A stretch of DNA of 27,669 nucleotides from Bacteroidota bacterium (GCA_023411265.1 JAEYOX010000016.1:1-27669), one strand, 5' to 3'. Counted from the first letter of the stretch, positions 7,953 to 15,633 are shown. Notes: generated from the letters alone by a model not told the origin. Numbers and translations: made by a program.

Positions 7953-8087
7953 TTAATTTTTGGTGATGGGAAAGCTTTTGTTTTTTGTTTTCAGAACTTC
8001 CACGCTTCTGGAAAATCTCAGTAAAAAATCAATGGTTTCTTTTTTAGGTTTGAGATTTTTTCTTTTTAAAGTGTCATTTTTTTTCAT
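7953..8087 (-). CDS. Basic 44-residue microprotein downstream of the sigma factor
   Basis: This is a short frame starting at ATG 8087 and ending with TAA at 7955-7953. The product is MKKNDTLKRKNLKPKKETID followed by FLLRFSRSVEVLKTKNKSF and a short tail. It is very basic at the N-terminus, followed by one amphipathic helix. Its core PKKETxxFLLxFSxSxEVLK is, as far as I recall, shared by small unannotated proteins in other Flavobacteria; this needs a search. It lies 39 bases after the ECF sigma gene and is probably co-transcribed with it. The gene also holds a 9-bp inverted repeat (AAAATCTCA at 8012-8020, TGAGATTTT at 8051-8059). Function is unknown. Confidence 0.7.
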   Translation of the reverse strand: MKKNDTLKRKNLKPKKETIDFLLRFSRSVEVLKTKNKSFPITKN

Positions 8088-8126
8088 AGGCAATTTCTTA
8101 CCTTTTTAAACGCTGAAAAAAAAATA

Positions 8127-8720
8127 TTATTGTCTGGTGAGTGAAATCTGATGTTCCTCAATCATCTTTCGTAGATTGATGAGTGCATAACGAACCCTGC
8201 CCAGTGTTGTATTGATACTACTATCGGTATGTTCAGCAATTTCCTTGAAACTAAGGCCATCAAAAAAACGCAGTTTGATCACTTCCTGCTGGTTTTCCGG
8301 CAAATATTGCAGAAGGTTCATCATGTCTTGGTTGATCTGCTGAGTAACCATTTGATCTTCAATGTTATCTGTAGGCTCACGCAAGATATCAAAAATGGAA
8401 TATTCTTCATTCTCATACGTAGTTTCTGAAACCTTTATATGTTTGGATTTCAGCCGGTAATGATCAATAATAAGATTATGTGCAATTCGTTTCGCCCAAA
8501 CGTTGAATTTTCCTTCTTCGTTATAGCGTTTTTGTTTCAGGGTTACTATAATTTTCATGAAGGCATCCTGAAAAAGGTCATTGGCCAAATCCTGATCCAG
8601 AACTTTATAAAATATAAAAGAGTATATTTCCTTTTGATGCCGCTCTATAAGTGTTGCCAGAGCTGTTTCATTACCATTTTGATACTGTGTAATAAGAATG
8701 CTGTCTGCTGTGGTTTTCAT
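8127..8720 (-). CDS. RNA polymerase ECF sigma factor
   Basis: The protein has 197 residues and the two-domain layout of sigma-70 ECF factors. Region 2 (about 22-95) includes the sequences FYKVLDQDLANDLFQDAFMKI and NVWAKRIAHNLIIDHYR, the core-binding and -10 recognition helices. Region 4 (about 135-190) includes LPENQQEVIKLRFFDGLSFKEIAEH and NTTLGRVRYALINLRK, a helix-turn-helix for the -35 element. No anti-sigma factor gene with a membrane segment is adjacent; the only close neighbour is the 44-residue microprotein. The upstream 178 bases (8721-8898) are very AT-rich and I see no TAnnTTTG box there. Target genes cannot be inferred. Confidence 0.95.
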   Translation of the reverse strand: MKTTADSILITQYQNGNETALATLIERHQKEIYSFIFYKVLDQDLANDLFQDAFMKIIVTLKQKRYNEEGKFNVWAKRIAHNLIIDHYRLKSKHIKVSETTYENEEYSIFDILREPTDNIEDQMVTQQINQDMMNLLQYLPENQQEVIKLRFFDGLSFKEIAEHTDSSINTTLGRVRYALINLRKMIEEHQISLTRQ

Positions 8721-8898
8721 AACTTTTTCTTCAATATAATATTTTTTATCCTCTTTAATTAAAAAGGGAGTAAATAGGTATAAAAATAAACGAAGTAAAA
8801 ATTATTCTATAGGCATTTTTCTTTTATGCAGTAAATATAAATAATATTTTTAATATATCTTAAACAACTTGATATTGGATGACATTTTCTTTCACGTT

Positions 8899-9387
8899 TT
8901 ACTTTAAAAGGTCACGAATCATCACTACCGGTACATTGATGGTGAAATTCAGATTAAATCCTTCCATTATTTTTCCGTGCAAGCCATCTGTTCCGAGAGG
9001 AAATGCATACCCACCAGTTAAATCTACAAGTCCGAAAAGGGTAACTCCAACTTTCGGGGCGATATATTGTGTGGTGATTTCCGCACCGCCTAAGAAATAA
9101 TAAGCGTGGTTTAAATCAACATTTTTTTCAAAATTAATTAAAATATCCGCCTGAATTTTTGGGAGAGCTGCAAACTTACCATTTACACTTCCCAATAACC
9201 CAGCAGCACCCAGCCTGAAAAGAACATGGTCATTCTCCAGAAACAGCAACCTTCCTCCGATTTCAGCAAAACTTTGATTTTGATACACATATCCAGCGTG
9301 CACCAGAGTATGTACGGTGAGCTGAGCTTTCGTTAGGCTGCTCATCAAAAAGAACAAAGTAATGGCTAAAAATAGTTTAAGTTTCAT
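8899..9387 (-). CDS. Secreted or outer-membrane protein, unknown function
   Basis: I do not recognise this 162-residue protein. It has a clear signal peptide (MKLKLFLAITLFFLMSSLTKAQ, cleavage probably after residue 21 or 22). The mature part alternates hydrophobic and glycine-rich short strands (for example FAEIGGRLLFL, VLFRLGAAGLLG and VGVTLFGLVDLTGGYAF), as expected of a small outer-membrane beta-barrel. There is no cysteine. The gene is separated from metK upstream by a strong terminator and so is transcribed on its own. The following 178 bases up to the sigma gene side hold no further gene. Confidence 0.75.
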   Translation of the reverse strand: MKLKLFLAITLFFLMSSLTKAQLTVHTLVHAGYVYQNQSFAEIGGRLLFLENDHVLFRLGAAGLLGSVNGKFAALPKIQADILINFEKNVDLNHAYYFLGGAEITTQYIAPKVGVTLFGLVDLTGGYAFPLGTDGLHGKIMEGFNLNFTINVPVVMIRDLLK

Positions 9388-9417
9388 GATATAGGATCTA
9401 TTTATTGCGGTAAAGTT

Positions 9418-9450
9418 AAAAAAAACTGCTTCACTTTTTTAATGAAGCAG
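9418..9450 (-). terminator. Intrinsic terminator of metK
   Basis: CTGCTTCA (9426-9433) and TGAAGCAG (9443-9450) make a perfect 8-bp stem. On the minus strand it is followed by eight T (9425-9418). It lies 25 bases after the metK stop codon. Confidence 0.9.
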
Positions 9451-9475
9451 TTTTCTCTTATTGGATTCATAAAAA

Positions 9476-10756
9476 TCAAATTCCGAATTCTTTTCTCACA
9501 TCTTCCACCCTGTCGAGCTTTTCCCATGTGAAAAATTCGAGGTCAGCGATAGTCTTTTCGTTGGCTTTTCCTTTATTAAAAGTTTTGCTGGCAGTATAAT
9601 ATTCTCTTCCCATGTGTCCGTAGGATGCAGTTTCCTGATAAATCGGATTTCTGAGTTTGAGATTTTTTTCAATTGCAAAAGGTCTTAAATCGAAAAGTCC
9701 ACTCACTTTCCGAGCGATTTCGCTGTCGGAAAAATTTACTTTGGAAGTACCGTACGTATTAATATACAATCCGCATGGTTCTGCCACGCCTATGGCATAA
9801 GAAACCTGTACCAGAACTTCATCTGCAACACCTGCAGCCACTAGGTTTTTCGCAATATGTCTTGTCGCATAGGCAGCACTCCTATCCACCTTGGAAGGGT
9901 CTTTCCCTGAAAACGCGCCACCACCGTGCGCTCCCTTTCCACCATAGGTATCAACAATTATTTTTCTTCCGGTAAGCCCTGTATCACCATGAGGGCCTCC
10001 AATGACAAACTTCCCTGTCGGATTGATATGGTAGGTAATCTCATCGTTGAATAATGCTTGAATTTCTGGTTTTTGATGCGCTCTTACTTTCGGTATAAGA
10101 ATATTAATGATGTCCTTTCTTATTTTGGCCAGCATCGCTTCATCGCTACCGAATTCATCATGCTGTGTAGAAACCACGATCGAGTCTATCCTCACCGGCT
10201 TATGATCATCGGAATATTCAATGGTAACCTGGGATTTCGCATCGGGACGCAGGTATTGTATGGCTCCGTTTTCTTTTCTGAGCGCGGAAAGTTCTTTCAG
10301 AATTGAATGAGCGAGATCCAGAGGAAGCGGCATATAATTATCCGTTTCGTTGGTAGCATATCCGAACATCATACCTTGGTCTCCAGCACCTTGCGCGTTC
10401 GCTCTGGTTTCAAAATCAGCATCTTCGCTTACGCGATCCACTCCCTGATTTATATCAGGCGATTGCTCATGAATGGCCGATATAACGCCACAGGAATCTC
10501 CATTGAACATGTATTCGCCTTTGGTATAGCCAATTCCGTTGATTACATCTCTTGCAATACTCTGAACATCAAGGTATGCTTTAGATTTTACTTCTCCAGC
10601 TAATACCACCTGACCTGTTGTGACCATAGTTTCACAGGCCACTTTGGAAGTGGGATCGTATGCTAGGAAATGATCGATAAGCGCGTCAGATATCTGGTCA
10701 GCAATTTTATCCGGATGTCCTTCCGAAACGGATTCCGATGTAAATAAATATGACAT
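9476..10756 (-). CDS. metK: S-adenosylmethionine synthetase
   Basis: The gene encodes 426 residues and makes S-adenosylmethionine from methionine and ATP. The start is ATG 10756, giving MSYLFTSESVSEGHPDKIADQISD, the invariant N-terminus with the ATP-binding HPDK. An upstream in-frame extension to 10861 runs through the leader RNA and is not coding. Other family signatures are GAGDQGMMFGYA and GGGAFSGKDPSKVDRSAAY (the P-loop-like segment). The protein is slightly longer than E. coli MetK, as usual in this phylum. It is preceded by a SAM-II-like riboswitch and a TAnnTTTG promoter, so it is probably repressed by its own product, and ends in a strong terminator, so it forms a single-gene unit. 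Confidence 0.97.
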   Translation of the reverse strand: MSYLFTSESVSEGHPDKIADQISDALIDHFLAYDPTSKVACETMVTTGQVVLAGEVKSKAYLDVQSIARDVINGIGYTKGEYMFNGDSCGVISAIHEQSPDINQGVDRVSEDADFETRANAQGAGDQGMMFGYATNETDNYMPLPLDLAHSILKELSALRKENGAIQYLRPDAKSQVTIEYSDDHKPVRIDSIVVSTQHDEFGSDEAMLAKIRKDIINILIPKVRAHQKPEIQALFNDEITYHINPTGKFVIGGPHGDTGLTGRKIIVDTYGGKGAHGGGAFSGKDPSKVDRSAAYATRHIAKNLVAAGVADEVLVQVSYAIGVAEPCGLYINTYGTSKVNFSDSEIARKVSGLFDLRPFAIEKNLKLRNPIYQETASYGHMGREYYTASKTFNKGKANEKTIADLEFFTWEKLDRVEDVRKEFGI

Positions 10757-10831
10757 ATTGTTATTATTTAAAAAATTTAGTGGGTGAAGAAAAATACACC
10801 GAAAAAGAAACCTGGAACTAAAATAGAAATT

Positions 10832-10885
10832 CTGTTTTAGCATTTTTTTCCGAGGTTGCAATCAGCTCAAATTTTTCCTCCTTTC
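10832..10885 (-). ncRNA. SAM-II-like riboswitch in the metK leader
   Basis: Read on the minus strand, the leader holds the SAM-II H-type pseudoknot layout. P1 is GAGG (10880-10877) with CCTC (10855-10852). The loop contains ATTTGAG, the U-rich triplex strand. P2a is CTG (10865-10863) with CAG (10834-10832). P2b is TTGC (10861-10858) with GCTA (10841-10838), including the T-T position that in the known structure contacts the SAM sulfonium. TTGCAA directly before the P1 3' strand and GCTAAAA near the end match the family consensus. The P2a pairs differ from the reference (CC/GG there, CTG/CAG here), which looks like covariation. The predicted transcription start is about 10885, right before P1. 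About 75 bases separate the aptamer from the metK ATG, with no obvious terminator. Confidence 0.75.
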
Positions 10886-10891
10886 AGCGGA

Positions 10892-10923
10892 CAAATGTAC
10901 TGACATTTTTTTAATTCAGCAAA
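10892..10923 (-). promoter_or_regulatory. metK promoter (-33 and -7 boxes)
   Basis: On the minus strand TTTG (10923-10920), a 20-base spacer and TACATTTG (10899-10892) form a good TTTG/TAnnTTTG promoter. The transcript would start near 10885, at the edge of the SAM-II-like aptamer. Confidence 0.7.
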
Positions 10924-10949
10924 GCAGACCAAGCCGATATAAACTTTTC

Positions 10950-11897
10950 CTATTGCGGTTTTATACTGATATAATCTTCAGGCGTTTCGAAATAATTCAG
11001 TTTATTTTCTACAGATTTCTTCACAAAAGAGGTAAACTCATCAATAATCTTTTGCTTATAGGTAGGCTTATAATAAATAATACTAATCTCGCGGAAAGGA
11101 AAAGGCTTTCGGAAACGTGAAACTTTTTTGCTCTGTTCTTCAGAAAGCTGATGTGTGGCCATCTCCGGAATAATGGAAATACCGCCTATTTTATCCACCA
11201 TTTGGATCAGTGTATTAATATTAGACGCCATGAAATCAAGATTTTTCGGCCTCAATGTGTTTTCCTTCAGATGGCATATATTTTCAAACTGCGTTCTCAG
11301 ACAATTGCCTTCTTCCAAGAGCCATACTTTATTGACATCAATATTCTCAGGCACAATATAACTGTCTTCTTTGGTCGTATTTTCTGACGAATAAATCATC
11401 AGTTCTTCATTAAAAAGAAAATCCTGATAAAATTCTGAAGCGGCATCAAATGGAGTAGAAATAATTCCGGCATCCAATTCCCCGGATTTCAGTGACTTTA
11501 TAATATTTTCGGTGGTCATTTCTTTTACCTGCATATCTACTTTTTGATTGGCTTGAAGAAAACCAAAAACTTCAGAAGGCAAAATGTAAGTGGAAACCGT
11601 TGGAATGATCCCAAGATTAATTTTTCCGCCGACTACATTGTTCAGCAAATCTGCTTTAATGCGAAGTTCATTTACAGAATCAATGATCGTTTTCGCATGA
11701 AGGATAAGCTGCGACCCGGCATCGGTAGTGCGGATAGGATGCGTAGTACGATCAAAAATTTTGACATCCAGCTCGTCTTCAAGTTTTTGGATCATAGCGC
11801 TTAAGGTAGGTTGAGTAATGAAGCACGCCTGAGCTGCCTTGCCAAAGTGTTTATATTTATCTACTGCTATCAGGTATTCTAACTGTTGAATGTTCAT
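10950..11897 (-). CDS. oxyR: Hydrogen-peroxide sensor OxyR (LysR family)
   Basis: The protein is a 315-residue LysR-type regulator. The winged helix-turn-helix is at residues 1-60 (QQLEYLIAVDKYKHFGKAAQACFITQPTLS). The C-terminal half is a periplasmic-binding-like effector domain. It carries C199 and C208 in EEGNCLRTQFENIC, at the same numbers and in the same context as the redox cysteines of E. coli OxyR, so it is an OxyR and not a generic LysR protein. Peroxide would oxidise these cysteines to a disulfide and switch the tetramer to an activator. It is divergent from the catalase-family gene at 12011 with 113 bases between them, which makes that gene the obvious target. Confidence 0.95.
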   Translation of the reverse strand: MNIQQLEYLIAVDKYKHFGKAAQACFITQPTLSAMIQKLEDELDVKIFDRTTHPIRTTDAGSQLILHAKTIIDSVNELRIKADLLNNVVGGKINLGIIPTVSTYILPSEVFGFLQANQKVDMQVKEMTTENIIKSLKSGELDAGIISTPFDAASEFYQDFLFNEELMIYSSENTTKEDSYIVPENIDVNKVWLLEEGNCLRTQFENICHLKENTLRPKNLDFMASNINTLIQMVDKIGGISIIPEMATHQLSEEQSKKVSRFRKPFPFREISIIYYKPTYKQKIIDEFTSFVKKSVENKLNYFETPEDYISIKPQ

Positions 11898-11919
11898 TTT
11901 TATTTCATAATATCTATCA

Positions 11920-11927
11920 CAAAGATA
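11920..11927 (-). promoter_or_regulatory. oxyR promoter -7 box
   Basis: TATCTTTG on the minus strand matches TAnnTTTG. The expected start is near 11913, with a 16-base leader. No good -33 TTG is seen at the usual distance. Confidence 0.5.
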
Positions 11928-11980
11928 AGTTGTTTTTGATAATATGTGTTAAATTTCAGGGTATTATTAAAAGCAATCCC

Positions 11981-11988
11981 TAAATTTG
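11981..11988 (+). promoter_or_regulatory. Promoter -7 box of the catalase-family gene
   Basis: TAAATTTG matches TAnnTTTG and predicts a start near 11995, 16 bases before the ATG at 12011. No TTG lies about 19 bases upstream, which is what one expects of a promoter that needs an activator; OxyR bound between the divergent genes is the likely one. Confidence 0.5.
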
Positions 11989-12010
11989 TTTGTTGTAAAA
12001 AACCGTCGTT

Positions 12011-13372
12011 ATGGACTTCAAAAAAATGACTTCGCTTTCCACTCCTCAGGAAACTTCGCCCGAGCAGGCAACTCTACTGCATGATTTCCTGCTACGGGAA
12101 AATATGGCCCGTATAGCAAGAGAAAAAATTCCGGAGAGAGCAGTCTATGCAAAGGGTTCGGGTGCGTATGGCACTTTCACTGTAAGCCGCGAACTTTCAG
12201 CTTATACTGAGACTCACCTTTTTTCAAAAAGCGGAAATAGTTGTAAAGTATTTATAAGGTTTTCTACCATGGGAAGCGAAAAAGGAAGCCCTGATGCCGC
12301 AAGAGATGTACGTGGTTTTGCTATAAAGTTTTATACGGAAGAAGGAAACTGGGATTTAGTTGGCAACAACATGCCGGTTTTATATATTAATGACCCAAAG
12401 AAGTTCCCGGAATTCATTAAAAGTCACAAAAAACTTCCCAAAACGAATTTGAAATGCAGTACGGCAATATGGGATTTCTACAGTCAGAACCCCGAAAGTC
12501 TTCATCAGATGATGATGCAAATGTCTGACCGTGGCACTCCTAAAAGTTACCGGCACATGAATGGTTACGGATCGCACACTTTTTCGATGATTAATAAAGC
12601 CAAGGAAAGAGTCTGGGTAAAATTTCATCTCAAAACGCAACAGGGAATTCAAAATTTTTCCCGCGAAGAAGCCATAATAAACAGCGGAGAACATCCGGAT
12701 TCAGCACAGGAAGATCTGTGCAACGCAATTGAAAAGGGAGATTTTCCTTCATGGATTCTGTATGTTCAAATAATGACAGAGGAAGAGGCTAAAAATTTTC
12801 GATGGAATCCTTTCGATGTGACCAAAGTGTGGTTTCACGATGAATTTCCATTGATAGAAATCGGCAAAATAGAACTCAATGAAATTCCTTCCGATTATTT
12901 CAGTCACGTTGAACAGGCCGCATTTGCACCTTCAAACCTCATCCCGGGAATTGGTTTTTCACCTGACAGAATGCTCCAAGCAAGACTTTTCTCCTATCCC
13001 GACTCCCAAAGACATAGAATCGGAATTAGCGCCGGACAAATACAGGTAAACCAATCACCTTTTGTAGCCCAACAGAATATGCGTGTTCCTCAAAACGAAA
13101 TGGATTTTAGCCATTACAGCACACCGGAAACAGACGAAGATCATTACACGCAACCCGGACTTCTCTACACTAAAGTTATGAATAACGAGGAACGTAACAG
13201 ATTAATTCACAATATCATAGAAAGTATGAAGGAAATTAACGGAAGTAAAAAAGACGAAATTATCAACCGTCAACTTTGCCATTTCTTTCGCGCCAATATT
13301 GAACTGGGAATGAAAATTGCGATGGGACTTCATATCAATATTGATGCTAATACTCTTAGCCATGCAAAGTGA
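12011..13372 (+). CDS. Catalase-family heme protein lacking the distal catalytic histidine
   Basis: The 453-residue product is unmistakably a monofunctional heme-catalase homologue. It keeps the proximal Tyr ligand Y329 and R325 (ARLFSYPDSQRHRIG), distal Asn N119 (VGNN), S85 (RFST), and family signatures such as RHMNGYGSHTF and DDHYTQPG-like EDHYTQPGLLY. However, in the segment PERxVHAKGSGAxG the catalytic His is Tyr46 (AVYAKGSG; codon TAT at 12146-12148). Further distal-side changes are GNNTP to GNNMP and the Phe after it to Leu (V123 L124 Y125). About 40 residues usual for small-subunit catalases, between the NQSPF and DEDHYTQ segments, are missing. The frame is intact with normal codon use. 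Known distal-His variants lose most catalase activity, so a peroxidase-like, peroxide-sensing or heme-storage role is possible. The divergent oxyR suggests peroxide induction. Confidence 0.9.
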   Translation: MDFKKMTSLSTPQETSPEQATLLHDFLLRENMARIAREKIPERAVYAKGSGAYGTFTVSRELSAYTETHLFSKSGNSCKVFIRFSTMGSEKGSPDAARDVRGFAIKFYTEEGNWDLVGNNMPVLYINDPKKFPEFIKSHKKLPKTNLKCSTAIWDFYSQNPESLHQMMMQMSDRGTPKSYRHMNGYGSHTFSMINKAKERVWVKFHLKTQQGIQNFSREEAIINSGEHPDSAQEDLCNAIEKGDFPSWILYVQIMTEEEAKNFRWNPFDVTKVWFHDEFPLIEIGKIELNEIPSDYFSHVEQAAFAPSNLIPGIGFSPDRMLQARLFSYPDSQRHRIGISAGQIQVNQSPFVAQQNMRVPQNEMDFSHYSTPETDEDHYTQPGLLYTKVMNNEERNRLIHNIIESMKEINGSKKDEIINRQLCHFFRANIELGMKIAMGLHINIDANTLSHAK

Positions 13373-13394
13373 AAACTGCTATTCAACACATGGT

Positions 13395-13483
13395 TAATAG
13401 GTTATATTCACAGATATTTCCATTATTAAATAAAAATTTCTTAATTTGTCAAATATTTGCCAGATTATACTCATAACCTATTA
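13395..13483. repeat. 11-bp inverted repeat around the enoyl-CoA hydratase leader
   Basis: TAATAGGTTAT at 13395-13405 and its exact complement ATAACCTATTA at 13473-13483 lie 67 bases apart. The right arm runs into the A of the start codon at 13483. It could be two operator half-sites or an RNA stem that covers the translation start. No poly-T follows, so it is not a terminator. Confidence 0.45.
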
Positions 13484-14250
13484 TGACTTACGAAAATATA
13501 ATTATCGAAACTGAAGAAAAAATCTCGGTTATTACCATCAACAGGCCACAGTCTCTCAACGCTTTAAATGCAGCTACGGTAGCAGATATCAGCAATGCGT
13601 TGGATCTGTTGCGTAGCAATAGGTCCTGTCGGGTAATCATTATTACCGGAGCCGGTGAAAAATCATTCATTGCCGGGGCTGACATTAAAGAATTTGCAGA
13701 CTTTAATGCTGAAAAAGCAGAACAACTCGCACGAAATGGACAGAATTCTTTATTCAATAAAATCGAAAACATGCCAAAACCGGTCATCGCAGCCATCAAC
13801 GGATTTGCACTGGGCGGCGGACTAGAACTTGCTATGGCGTGCCATATTCGTTATGCTTCTGAAAACGCAAAACTTGGGCTTCCGGAAGTAACACTGGGAT
13901 TAATTCCCGGCTATGGAGGCACGCAAAGACTTCCAAAACTGGTGGGAAAAGGCCTCGCTAATGAGCTGATTTTATCGGCAAAAATGATTAGCGCTGAAAA
14001 AGCTCAGGAAATAGGACTTGTAAATGAAATATTTCCTCAGGAGGAATTGCTTACGAAAACAAAAGCATTGGCAGAACAGATTTCAAGAAATTCTCCTATG
14101 GGAATTGCCAAAGCAATAGAAAGCATTAACCTTTACGATACCGCTAAAGGTTTTGAAAAAGAAATCGTTTCCTTCGGAGAACTTTTCGAAATGGATGATA
14201 AAAAAGAAGGCGTCGCCGCGTTTCTTGAGAAAAGAAAACCTGTGTTTTAA
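13483..14250 (+). CDS. Enoyl-CoA hydratase (crotonase family)
   Basis: The protein has 255 residues, the normal length of the family. It hydrates 2-trans-enoyl-CoA in fatty-acid or amino-acid breakdown. The CoA/oxyanion-hole segments are SFIAGADIKEF (61-71) and FALGGGLELAMACH (108-121). The two catalytic glutamates are E115 (GGGLELA) and E135 (LGLPEVTLGL), the pair that marks true hydratases rather than isomerases. It starts a closely packed plus-strand series with the dCMP deaminase 11 bases behind, though the functions are unrelated. The exact substrate (short-chain or crotonyl-type) is not determined. An inverted repeat lies over its leader. Confidence 0.93.
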   Translation: MTYENIIIETEEKISVITINRPQSLNALNAATVADISNALDLLRSNRSCRVIIITGAGEKSFIAGADIKEFADFNAEKAEQLARNGQNSLFNKIENMPKPVIAAINGFALGGGLELAMACHIRYASENAKLGLPEVTLGLIPGYGGTQRLPKLVGKGLANELILSAKMISAEKAQEIGLVNEIFPQEELLTKTKALAEQISRNSPMGIAKAIESINLYDTAKGFEKEIVSFGELFEMDDKKEGVAAFLEKRKPVF

Positions 14251-14261
14251 AATATTTTATT

Positions 14262-14684
14262 TTGAAACCAAATAAATTTGATATAGCTTACCTGAAAATG
14301 GCCCGCGAATGGGCGAAACTTTCGTATTGCAAGAGGAAACAAGTAGGTGCACTGATAGTAAAAGACCGGATGATTATTTCAGACGGCTATAACGGAACTC
14401 CCTCCGGTTTTGAAAATCAATGTGAGGATGAAAACGGAAAAACGCACTGGTATGTTCTACACGCAGAAGCCAATGCTATATTAAAACTTGCAGGATCAAC
14501 ACAATCTGCAACGGGTGCCACCTTATACCTCACCCTTTCGCCGTGTAAAGAATGCAGCAAGTTGGTACTGCAGGCCGGGATTTCCAGATTGGTTTACCTT
14601 CAGGAATATTCTGATGATGACGGCATTTCTTTCCTGAAAAATCATGGAATAGAAGTGCTGAAAGTCTTTGAAGACGAGCTTTAA
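14262..14684 (+). CDS. Deoxycytidylate (dCMP) deaminase
   Basis: The 140-residue protein converts dCMP to dUMP for thymidylate synthesis. Zinc-binding residues are H67 in LHAEANAI (with proton shuttle E69) and C95 and C98 in SPCKEC. DGYNGTPSGFENQC is the usual substrate loop. The frame begins with a TTG at 14262; the first ATG (residue 13) would remove the conserved first helix KFDIAYLKMAREWAKLSYCKRKQVGA, so TTG initiation is preferred. It sits 11 bases after the crotonase gene and 22 bases before xerD. Confidence 0.93.
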   Translation: MKPNKFDIAYLKMAREWAKLSYCKRKQVGALIVKDRMIISDGYNGTPSGFENQCEDENGKTHWYVLHAEANAILKLAGSTQSATGATLYLTLSPCKECSKLVLQAGISRLVYLQEYSDDDGISFLKNHGIEVLKVFEDEL

Positions 14685-14706
14685 GAAACACAAAAAAAAC
14701 ACAACT

Positions 14707-15633
14707 ATGAAATGGGATGAAAAAATAAAGGATTTTGAGAATTTTCTCAGGTTCGAAAGAAACTTTTCCGATAACACCTTGGATGCCTATGTGCGGGATA
14801 TACGAAAACTAAAAGACTATGTAGAAACAGAACTTCCAGGAATAGGACCGGATACTATTACTTACACACAATTGCAGGAATACCTTTTTGGATTATCAAA
14901 ATTAAAATTCAGTGAACGCTCTCAGGCACGTTGGATTTCTTCAATTAAAGCCTTTTTTAAATACCTCACTGAAGACGAAATAAGAGAAGACAATCCTTCT
15001 ACACTGCTAGAAGGCCCAAAACTTGGACTTTATCTTCCGGATACACTGAGCCTGGAGGATGTGGAAAGGGTTATCAAAGCCATCAACTTAGATACCGATC
15101 TTGGAAAAAGAAATCAATGTCTTATCGAGGTTTTATATGGGTGCGGCCTCCGGGTTTCGGAACTCATTGAACTGAAGATCTCCAATATAAATTTCAAGGA
15201 AAACTACCTGAAAGTAGACGGAAAAGGCGGAAAATCTCGTTTTGTCCCACTGGCCGATTATACTACAAGGCTCATTAGAGATTATATTGTCCATGTGAGA
15301 TCTCAGTATAAAATCAATAAAAAATATGAGGATATTCTGTTTCTGAACAGCCGCGGTTCTTCCATGTCGAGAGTCATAGTATTTATTATCATTAAAGAAT
15401 TAACCGAAAAAGCAGGAATCAACAAGAAAATTTCTCCCCATACGTTCCGACATTCTTTCGCCACGCACTTATTGCAGAACGGCGCAGATTTACGATACAT
15501 TCAGGAGATGTTGGGACATTCGAGTATAACGACTACTGAAATTTACACGCATTTGAAAACCGAAGAACTGCGTGACGTGATTCTGAATTATCACCCACGA
15601 AACATCATGGAAACAGGTTCGGCAAATTCATGA
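14707..15633 (+). CDS. xerD: Tyrosine recombinase XerD-like
   Basis: The protein has 308 residues. It resolves chromosome dimers at dif during division, together with a second recombinase or alone. The N-terminal SAM-like core-binding domain (about 5-95) begins IKDFENFLRFERNFSDNTLDAY. The catalytic domain carries R149 (YGCGLRVSEL), K173 (DGKGGKSR), H245 and R248 (SPHTFRHSFATHLL), H271 (LGHSS) and the nucleophile Y280 (TTTEIYTHL), so all active-site residues are present. I chose ATG 14707 because the extension to 14668 would run into the dCMP deaminase gene. The length and lack of any flanking mobile element speak for the housekeeping enzyme, not a phage integrase. Its stop overlaps the Nudix start. 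Confidence 0.93.
   Translation: MKWDEKIKDFENFLRFERNFSDNTLDAYVRDIRKLKDYVETELPGIGPDTITYTQLQEYLFGLSKLKFSERSQARWISSIKAFFKYLTEDEIREDNPSTLLEGPKLGLYLPDTLSLEDVERVIKAINLDTDLGKRNQCLIEVLYGCGLRVSELIELKISNINFKENYLKVDGKGGKSRFVPLADYTTRLIRDYIVHVRSQYKINKKYEDILFLNSRGSSMSRVIVFIIIKELTEKAGINKKISPHTFRHSFATHLLQNGADLRYIQEMLGHSSITTTEIYTHLKTEELRDVILNYHPRNIMETGSANS

Noticed and set aside
10757..10861. In-frame N-terminal extension of metK
   Set aside because: It runs through the predicted leader RNA and adds a hydrophobic, non-conserved stretch before the invariant MetK N-terminus.
12011..13372. Catalase gene as a pseudogene
   Set aside because: No frameshift or stop; later conserved catalase segments through the end are intact, and a promoter and oxyR are in place. 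Altered function is a better reading than decay.
14707..15633. Possible integrase marking a mobile island
   Set aside because: It has XerD length and residues, lies among housekeeping genes, and there are no direct repeats, tRNA-end attachment site or phage genes nearby.
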